DNA from: Cinnamomum chago
Taxonomy: Eukaryota; Streptophyta; Magnoliopsida; Laurales; Lauraceae
Length of the DNA stretch: 64,000 nt
Direction: 5' to 3'
Assembly: GCA_038049695.1 (NCBI GenBank)
Contig: CP142454.1
Coordinates: forward strand, 91,328,501-91,392,500
Positions 58,134-64,000 of this stretch are shown here, piece after piece. The notes under the pieces were generated by a model. That model did no database searches, had not been told where the DNA came from, and worked only from the letters and a program-made list of their open reading frames with translations. A program made the position numbers and the translations under genes. Positions within the stretch are counted from its first letter, which is position 1. Each line of letters opens with the position of its first letter.

Positions 58134-60117
58134 TGAAAGTTTATGCATTACAGATCTGAATGTTGACTGCCATGGCTGATTTTGGTTTTTCAAGTTTTAA
58201 AACAAGAAACCCAGATCTGATTTTCCAGCCATGAAAACGTGCATAGAAATCCATGAAATCATGATCAACATGTGTCTAAAGAAAGGAGAAAATAAAGGAC
58301 TATTACCTTGATGATTTGAATGTCTCAAAACTCTGAAAAGAAAGACTTCAAAGGACTGATATCAGCGTGCAACCAGCAATACAGGTGCAGGAATTTGTTG
58401 CAGAAATTTCTCCTTTGATCTTCTCTCCTATTCCACTTCCCAATCTAATTGGTCTTGATTGTGGGATCAAACTATGGAATCCTAAGAAGGGTTTTTCAGA
58501 ATTACTCTTAGTGGAAAAGGCCTGAACCTGATCTCAGCCTCTTCAAAGAAGAAGAAGAAGGCAGCAAGGGCTGGGAGTGTATTCTCTCCTTGTTGTCTTG
58601 GGCGGCCAATGGGTTTCCTTGGTGTTTCTTCCTTGCTTTCTATGTTGCACGTCCAAGGGTAGTGCTATCTCTATTTCTAAAGATCACATTCCTTTTTAAG
58701 AGTTCTCATTCTAATAGGAATGTCAATCCCATAAAATAAGCAACCAGCCCCTTTAGTGTGCAACACTTTCTAATTAAAGATACTAAAAATTAGCAAACTT
58801 TAATTATAGGAATTCTTACCCAAAGAGGAGTTGTTCCTTCCAAGTAAAGATACCTAGTTAAACTTGGAAACCTCACACAAGGGGCTCCACTTATGGCTGG
58901 CCCACAAGATAGCTAAACACACCATGGCCCACTAGTTAATAATTTAGCTAGAGTTAAATTCATGTATGCCATCAAAAGCCTATTTGAATTTAAACTCAAA
59001 ATTATTCTTCCACAAAATTAATTCAACCACATACCATTTAATTAAATTAGGAAACCATGCCAATATAGGAAAGTGGCTAGAAGAGGGACCAAAAGACATA
59101 TTTGCCCTTGGCTCCCAAAATGACCAAAATGTCCATGCTAACCCCATAGCAACATTAGGATCATTTTAACCCTAACTCATTCCACTAAAGAGTTATGGTT
59201 GCACTCCAGGGACAAATATTGAATTGAAAATAAAGCTCATCATAAATAGACGATTGTCTTTGACCTACCAAGTACAATGACCACAATGCCCCTCTATGTA
59301 ACATCCATAATCAAGTAGGTTAACCGACGTACTATCTACCTTCTTGATTACATCTTATCCTTAGAACTTCATACCCTTGACTTAATCATCATCCGGATAT
59401 CATTCTCTTGATCCAGGGAGCGACCCACAAGTTCAATATCCATATGGAACATCCATATACTAAGATCTTAGATTCTGATGATTAATCGGATAATTCTAAG
59501 GGGACGATCATTCCATCATATGATGGCATAGATTCCATATTGTATTTGCACGTCCCAACTAATCAAGCCCAAGCACCCAAAACACAGAGCTGTTGACCCA
59601 TGAACAGGATCTCACCCATAGTGAATTAAAGCACAAGAACTTGACTTCGTCAGTTCATCCACAAATGCTCAAGATTAATAGCACTGGTCACTCAGTAGCA
59701 AGAGGTGAGTTGATCTCTCTCTGTGATAGTACTATTTTAGAGATCACACCTACAAGTGGTCCTGTTCAATGCATGACACATGCCCTAATGAGATAAATCC
59801 GGAAAGACCTCCGTGACTAAGGTAAGTCACCCTGAATATAGGAGAGTATCTCATTATAACTTATACCAAGATGAAGTGCCCAACTCCATCTCTCAGTTAT
59901 GAACAATTTTATTGTTTCAAGTGTCCATGACTCAGACCTTACTGTACGTAGCCACTACACACCTGAGTCATTTACTGGAAAACAATGGGCCTTACACAAC
60001 CATACATATACACAAGTATAAAAAGAAAGATGTCATTCCATTAAATAACCAATAAATATCCAGTAACAGAGATGTGAGTGCAGTCAGTGGGCTTTAGGGC
60101 ATACACCAATCCCAACA
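58134..60117 (-). repeat. Copia 5' LTR (1984 bp)
   Basis: Upstream LTR in minus orientation, containing the element's promoter. Differences from the other LTR are single bases, for example near 58510, 59219, 59234, 59317 and 59466. Confidence 0.95.
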
Positions 60118-61507
60118 GATACCCCATGGGATGAGGATGAGGATGTCGAAGGATTATATTGGCCGTGTAATATGGTTGGGATCGACCATGAAATTTCTGA
60201 TGAAGAAAAAAATGATGATGAAGACAAAGCAGAGAGTTCATCAACATCCAATTTGACATCCTCTGAATCTTTGGAAACTGCAACAGCAGATAGCGAAGAG
60301 ATTTCCTCATGTTTTCCTGAGGTACAGGAGGTAGGAAAAAGGACTCGCTCTGGGCTAGATTACCATAAAAATTATGATGCAAATGTTAACCAAGACAAGG
60401 CTACAAAGCCTACAGAAAGAAAGTCAAGAATGGTGGTTTGCCTAGTCTTCAGGAGCCCTTTAGATTTGATTTGCTTGAACATCTAGCGCGCATCCCCGCA
60501 CGTATAAGGATGCATGACATGTTGAGACTGTCTCTAGACATTCGAAAAGCTACTACAGCAGCTCTCTTGAACCCAGACCAATATGCATCTCATGTCCACC
60601 AAGTACAAGTAAAGTAAAAAGCGAAATGTAAAGAATGCTTCAATTTAAGAGCAGCTATGGCTGCAACAATCAGTTTCACGAAGGATGACATGTTACTCGG
60701 GGATGTAAAGCACAATCAGCCATTATACTTCACAGGATATATTGGTGAAGTTGAATTACCAAGAATGCAAATTGACCTTGGATCAGCAATTAACCTCGTG
60801 CCACTGCGGGCCTTAAAATATTTGGGAATCCCAACTAGCAAGCTCATCTATACAAAACTCAGCATATCAGCATACAATGGAGAAACACAAAAGGCTATTG
60901 GTAGGATACTTATTCCATGTCAGATTGGAGAAACGAAATCTTAGGTCGTGGTCTACGCCATTGATGCCGAAACTTCCTACAATTTGCTCCTCGGAAGGCT
61001 ATGGATTCATGAAAACAATGTAGTCCCTTCGACGTTACATCAATGTATCAAATACATTGATAAAAATTCAGAAGTACGTCGAGTCTTTGTTGACAAGAAA
61101 CCCTTCAAAGGGATGGAAGCATATTGTGTGGATTCTAGATTTTACACGTCAAAGCCTAACGGTGATGCAAATGAAAGCACATCAGAAGCATTGATTGTCA
61201 AAAAATCTAAAATCAAAAAGAAAATTTTCAAGGTATCTATACCTCCACCTGCGAAACTACTCGAGGGTGTTGAGATAATTAATGGTAAATCCTCAACTAA
61301 CGTTCCACAAAAGCACCTGAATGCTCCAAGATCAGCATTCGTCCAAAGCTTGAAGACACAACTTTCATTAAGAAAAGCCTAGTGGAGGTTCCAAGTGCCA
61401 AATCAAGAAAAGTCTCAGTCGGCATAATATCATTGGTGGGAGAAGATGAAGGTAGAGGGAAAAAGTCACTTATCGACTCTGTTAAACTCCATATCCCGAT
61501 GATATAT
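60118..61507 (+). pseudogene. Ty3 relic piece 5: protease region
   Basis: The frame joins piece 4 across GATAC (…DND/TPWDEDEDVEG). A long acidic linker (60118-60486) precedes a frameshift, and then 60657-61382 encodes a retropepsin-like aspartic protease. The active-site region is MQIDLGSAINLVPL, where the usual DTG/DSG is DLG, so the catalytic loop is altered. YNLLLGRLWIHENNVVPSTL is the conserved second half. A TAG at 60942-60944 interrupts the protease. The protease would mature Gag and Pol in the particle. Coding runs on with further stops to the LTR at 61508; reverse transcriptase never appears. Confidence 0.85.
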
Positions 61508-61690
61508 TGTAAGACCCCGACCTGAGTGAACCCGTTTAGTGCTAATTAAGTTGCGTGTTAGTGCTAAGCTTGATTAGTGTTTTTGGTTAAGTTGGGTTTA
61601 GAATAACCTTGAATTCTTTATAGTTCGACTAAGTGACTTCGTAACCTTAACGTACTTTCTTTCGTACTTTCTCAGGTCTAACCTTCGCCA
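61508..61690 (+). mobile_element. Truncated LTR start (TGTAAGACCCCGACC)
   Basis: TGTAAGACCCCGACCTGAG begins exactly where the Ty3 relic ends. Its opening resembles the solo LTR at 45072. The sequence stops being LTR-like about 180 bp later, where mitochondrial-type DNA starts; the exact junction is uncertain (about 61680-61740). No target duplication can be tested. Confidence 0.65.
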
Positions 61691-64000
61691 CTTCAAACGG
61701 GCGCTTTGCCCCTATTTTGTTTGTTGAATTAGAAAGAACGGGACGGGGGGATGAAAGACAAAGAAAGGGATCAGGGGGCTTTATGATCGGAGAAAGGGAA
61801 GGGGCGTGGTTGGTGTGTCACTGGGTCGGTGGGGGAACCCATAGGAAGGGGGGACGACCCGCCGAATTTACATCAGAAATCGCCAACATGAACACAAACG
61901 AAATCGTCGAATTGCGTATAGAAACAAAACGAACCACTTCTATTCTCGGAGCTGAGGTATATGAAGAATGGCTTTTTGGTCCCTTTCGTCCAGTGGTTAG
62001 GACATCGTCTTTTCATGTCGAAGACACGGGTTCGATTCCCGTAAGGGATAGGTACTCATTCCCGGCCGGCGGTATCATTGCTGAGTGATCGCTCGCTATC
62101 TGGCTGGAAAAGGTGGTCCGGGAGCTTCCTCTCTCCCAGCAAGCAAGACGAGATGAGATCACCACTTCTCAGTAATGGACTTCCTTGAATTCTTCCTTAG
62201 CCTTAGATGTCCTTTCATAGATTCTCGAACCTCCGACAGAAAGAATCTCCATGCATGCGTTCTTTCTCTCCTCCCCTCAGCCACACATCTCTTTCGTTCG
62301 CCCCTTTTTCCATTTTTTTTTTGCTTTTGGCCGTTTTTGTTAGGCATTGAACCCCACCTTAGGTGCTGAGTGGTGTCCTCCCCTCCCTAATACCTAATAC
62401 TTAGTTCCGTCTATGGAGCCTAAAGCTTAAACCATGGCATGGCAGTAAGCAGTAAGTTGGCCCAGTCTCTCGCCCAGCCTTCGCCTTCTTCAGTGGCCGA
62501 CGTTGAAGCGTTCAACGTCGGCCTACCACCTTTCTTTTTCAAGGTTGAGCTTGTTCAATTGAAGCTAATGCTATGCCCTTGTTCAAGAGAAAGCGAGGAC
62601 TTTATTTTAGCTACCGGCCCAAACAAAAGAGATTAGCCTCTTGATCGATCGATTGATTGGATCGAAGTACGAAGGGGTTGTGATTGAAGTGTGAGATCAG
62701 ACAGACCGAGCAACTAGCTGCTGCAGGATTGGACGTCTATCTATCTCACCACGTCAATGACGGCGGAAGGAATGCCCTTCTTTCTTACGGCTCGTTACCG
62801 CAGCGCTCGTTCACTCCAAGTGTAGTGTCTTTTTCAACCAGTAGTGTATCAGCTCTGGCATTATTGAACGAAAGAGATGCCGGGTCGGTCAATTGCATTA
62901 GGTAGGAGATGCAGGACCTGTCTTAACCGCAAGTGCATTCGCTATTCGATTCCATCCTCGATCCCACCTACCGTATGTATCTTCGGTCGGTATACTTTCT
63001 TCTCTATGTCGCCGTCTCATCAATGAGCGTAGATTGATGGAGATGGCTTTCGTGCCGGTCAATAATCTGTATCCCATTCTTCTGGCATAGTTTTGTTGGA
63101 TCAAAGATCGGCAGGTGATCCGTCCTTTCTCCTCTGCCGTGGTTCATGCATTCTTCCTTCCACTTACTTGAATCGACGTTCCAAGGCCGCCAAGAGCTGA
63201 AGGTTCCGCATAAATAAGATAAAAATTGATTTTTTTATTTATGTATTTCTCATCGAATTTTTATTTATATATTCCTGATTTATGTGGTCGAAGCACCACT
63301 ACACCAGGTGGTAAATAAAGTGTATCGTTCGCAGCCTTCATTCCTGCCTGCTCGCTTCCACACACGCCTTGCATTCTGAACGGTTGCCCTTCCTTCAGTC
63401 GAACCCTGCTCCCGCTTAGATTGAACAGGAGCCCTGCCAGAACTAGAACAGGTACGAGGGCGCCAATTTGATCGCTTATACAGACCTTGACTGCCGCAAA
63501 TCCAGTCTTATACGCCCTATAGATGAGTAATAGGGAGCACCCTGCTTTTTTTCGTCCATAGGAAGAGAGGGGTCAGCGAGCAGGTGTTCCCCATCTTTAC
63601 CAAAGGCAAACAGCCCCCATGTTATTCAGCGTGGGGAGCCTGCATGACAAGAGCAGGCAGCAGGCATGGTGCATGGGACCAACCACTTCTTTTTCTCGCC
63701 ACGCCAGCCACTTCATTCAATCATATGTTCTATTCCGGGACAAGTCCGATTACTTGTTTTTCTTTCTAGTTCAATTGGGGACTTTCTGACTTTCTTTCTT
63801 TCTTCAAAGGCCGACTTATTACGCCGCTGACTTACCTAACGTATACGCTTCGCTACGCTTACTCACTTTCTTTCAAGACAAAGAGGATAGCGCGCTTCTT
63901 ACACCACCACTTCTAAGATAAGAGACCACTCTTCTACTTTGAAAGCGCAACAGCTAACCGGTTGCTTGGTACCAAGTGGTTGGTTGGCTAAGAATAAGAA
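61691..64000. other. Plant mitochondrial-type DNA inserted in the nucleus (NUMT)
   Basis: From about 61690 the sequence changes to higher GC and the style of plant mitochondrial intergenic DNA, with ctttctttc-rich strings, gctcgctatctggctgg and ttacgccgctgacttacc. It contains a mitochondrial-type tRNA-Glu gene and no retroelement domain. It runs to the window end, so the total size is unknown. The frames here (for example at 61717, 62439 and 62898 minus) are unassigned, and no respiratory or ribosomal protein is recognised. An alternative is that the whole contig is misjoined at this point. Confidence 0.75.
61979..62050 (+). tRNA. trnE: tRNA-Glu (anticodon UUC), plant mitochondrial type
   Basis: A full 72 nt cloverleaf is present. 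The acceptor stem is gtccctt/aagggat (one G-U pair), the D arm is tccagtggttagga, and the anticodon loop ttttcat carries ttc. The anticodon stem is tcgtc/gtcga with one mismatch, the T arm is acggg ttcgatt cccgt, and the discriminator is A. It matches the form of plant mitochondrial trnE and not the chloroplast gene (which starts gccccc). In a nuclear copy it is probably silent, as organelle tRNA genes need A and B boxes to be read by polymerase III; ggttcgattcc here does resemble a B box. Confidence 0.92.

Larger units (their letters stand above)
50245..60117 (-). mobile_element. Ty1/copia retrotransposon, almost complete (TSD GATAC)
   Basis: A 9873 bp element is flanked by GATAC at 50240-50244 and 60118-60122. 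LTRs of equal length (1984 bp each) lie at 50245-52228 and 58134-60117. In minus orientation they begin TGTTGGGATTGG and end CTTTCA. The order on the minus strand is 5' LTR, primer-binding site (58132-58121), leader with tandem repeats, gag, protease, integrase, reverse transcriptase, RNase H, polypurine tract (52229-52239) and 3' LTR. The domain order with integrase before reverse transcriptase is diagnostic for copia. I count roughly 17 differences between the LTRs by eye and no length change, so the insertion is fairly young. One in-frame TAG and one frameshift break the polyprotein. Confidence 0.96.
27433..61507 (+). mobile_element. Old Ty3 retrotransposon gag-protease relic in five pieces
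   Basis: Five plus-strand segments (27433-29230, 35709-36907, 38838-39611, 49935-50244 and 60118-61507) encode consecutive parts of one Ty3-type gag-protease polyprotein. Each gap is an insertion flanked by a target duplication. When an insertion and one duplication copy are removed, the codons on both sides join in phase at all four joints. The relic has its own stops and frameshifts and lacks reverse transcriptase, RNase H and integrase in this orientation. It ends where an LTR fragment starts at 61508. The protease context (YNLLLGR...WIH...PSTLHQ) resembles chromovirus-independent plant Ty3 lineages such as Tat, by general family knowledge. The coordinates span the insertions. Confidence 0.85.

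Noticed and set aside
51077..59796. 64-67 codon ORFs duplicated at 51077/58966 and 51704/59593
   Set aside because: Same positions in the two copia LTRs; they recur because the LTR is duplicated.
62439..63769. Short ORFs in the mitochondrial-type segment
   Set aside because: None matches a mitochondrial protein I recognise, and plant mitochondrial spacer DNA often has such frames by chance.

Overview
The window is nuclear DNA from a flowering plant with a large, transposon-rich genome. It holds Ty1/copia and Ty3 retrotransposons with plant initiator-Met primer sites, a CACTA DNA transposon carrying intron-containing pieces of plant genes, and a block of plant mitochondrial-type DNA with its trnE. 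I cannot name the species. I see no intact cellular protein-coding gene; almost everything is mobile or repeated DNA.

Layout. (1) 1-24330 is a head-to-tail array of a ~2.6 kb unit, nine copies plus a truncated tenth. It probably continues to the left of the window. Its many short ORFs recur only because the unit is duplicated. Each unit carries a nested palindrome of ~160 bp. (2) 24331-27432 holds a coiled-coil coding fragment, a degenerate short repeat, and a minus-strand Ty3 integrase end. (3) 27433-61507 is one old plus-strand Ty3 gag-protease relic cut into five pieces by four later insertions. Removing each insertion with one copy of its target duplication restores the local reading frame. 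The insertions are: a gag-only Sirevirus-like element with palindromic (foldback) ends (29231-35708, TSD AAACC); a solo LTR of the same family (36908-38837, TSD GGTCC); a Pack-CACTA element (39612-49934, TSD TAT) with fragments of eS1 (RPS3a) and UPF1, itself hit by a 2.86 kb solo LTR (45072-47933, TSD GATGT); and a nearly intact Ty1/copia element (50245-60117, TSD GATAC) with 1984 bp LTRs. (4) 61508 to about 61690 is the start of another LTR, cut off by mitochondrial-type DNA that runs to the window end and contains a tRNA-Glu(UUC) gene.

How it fits together. The genes do not form a pathway; the window records successive insertions. The Ty3 relic is the oldest layer. The four insertions came next in an order that is only partly resolved. 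The solo LTR inside the CACTA element is younger than that element. The copia element looks young, with about 17 differences between its LTRs by eye, yet it is already broken by one in-frame TAG and one frameshift. The points most worth a second look are the foldback-ended retroelement, the two-gene Pack-CACTA, and the nested palindrome kept in every unit of the array.
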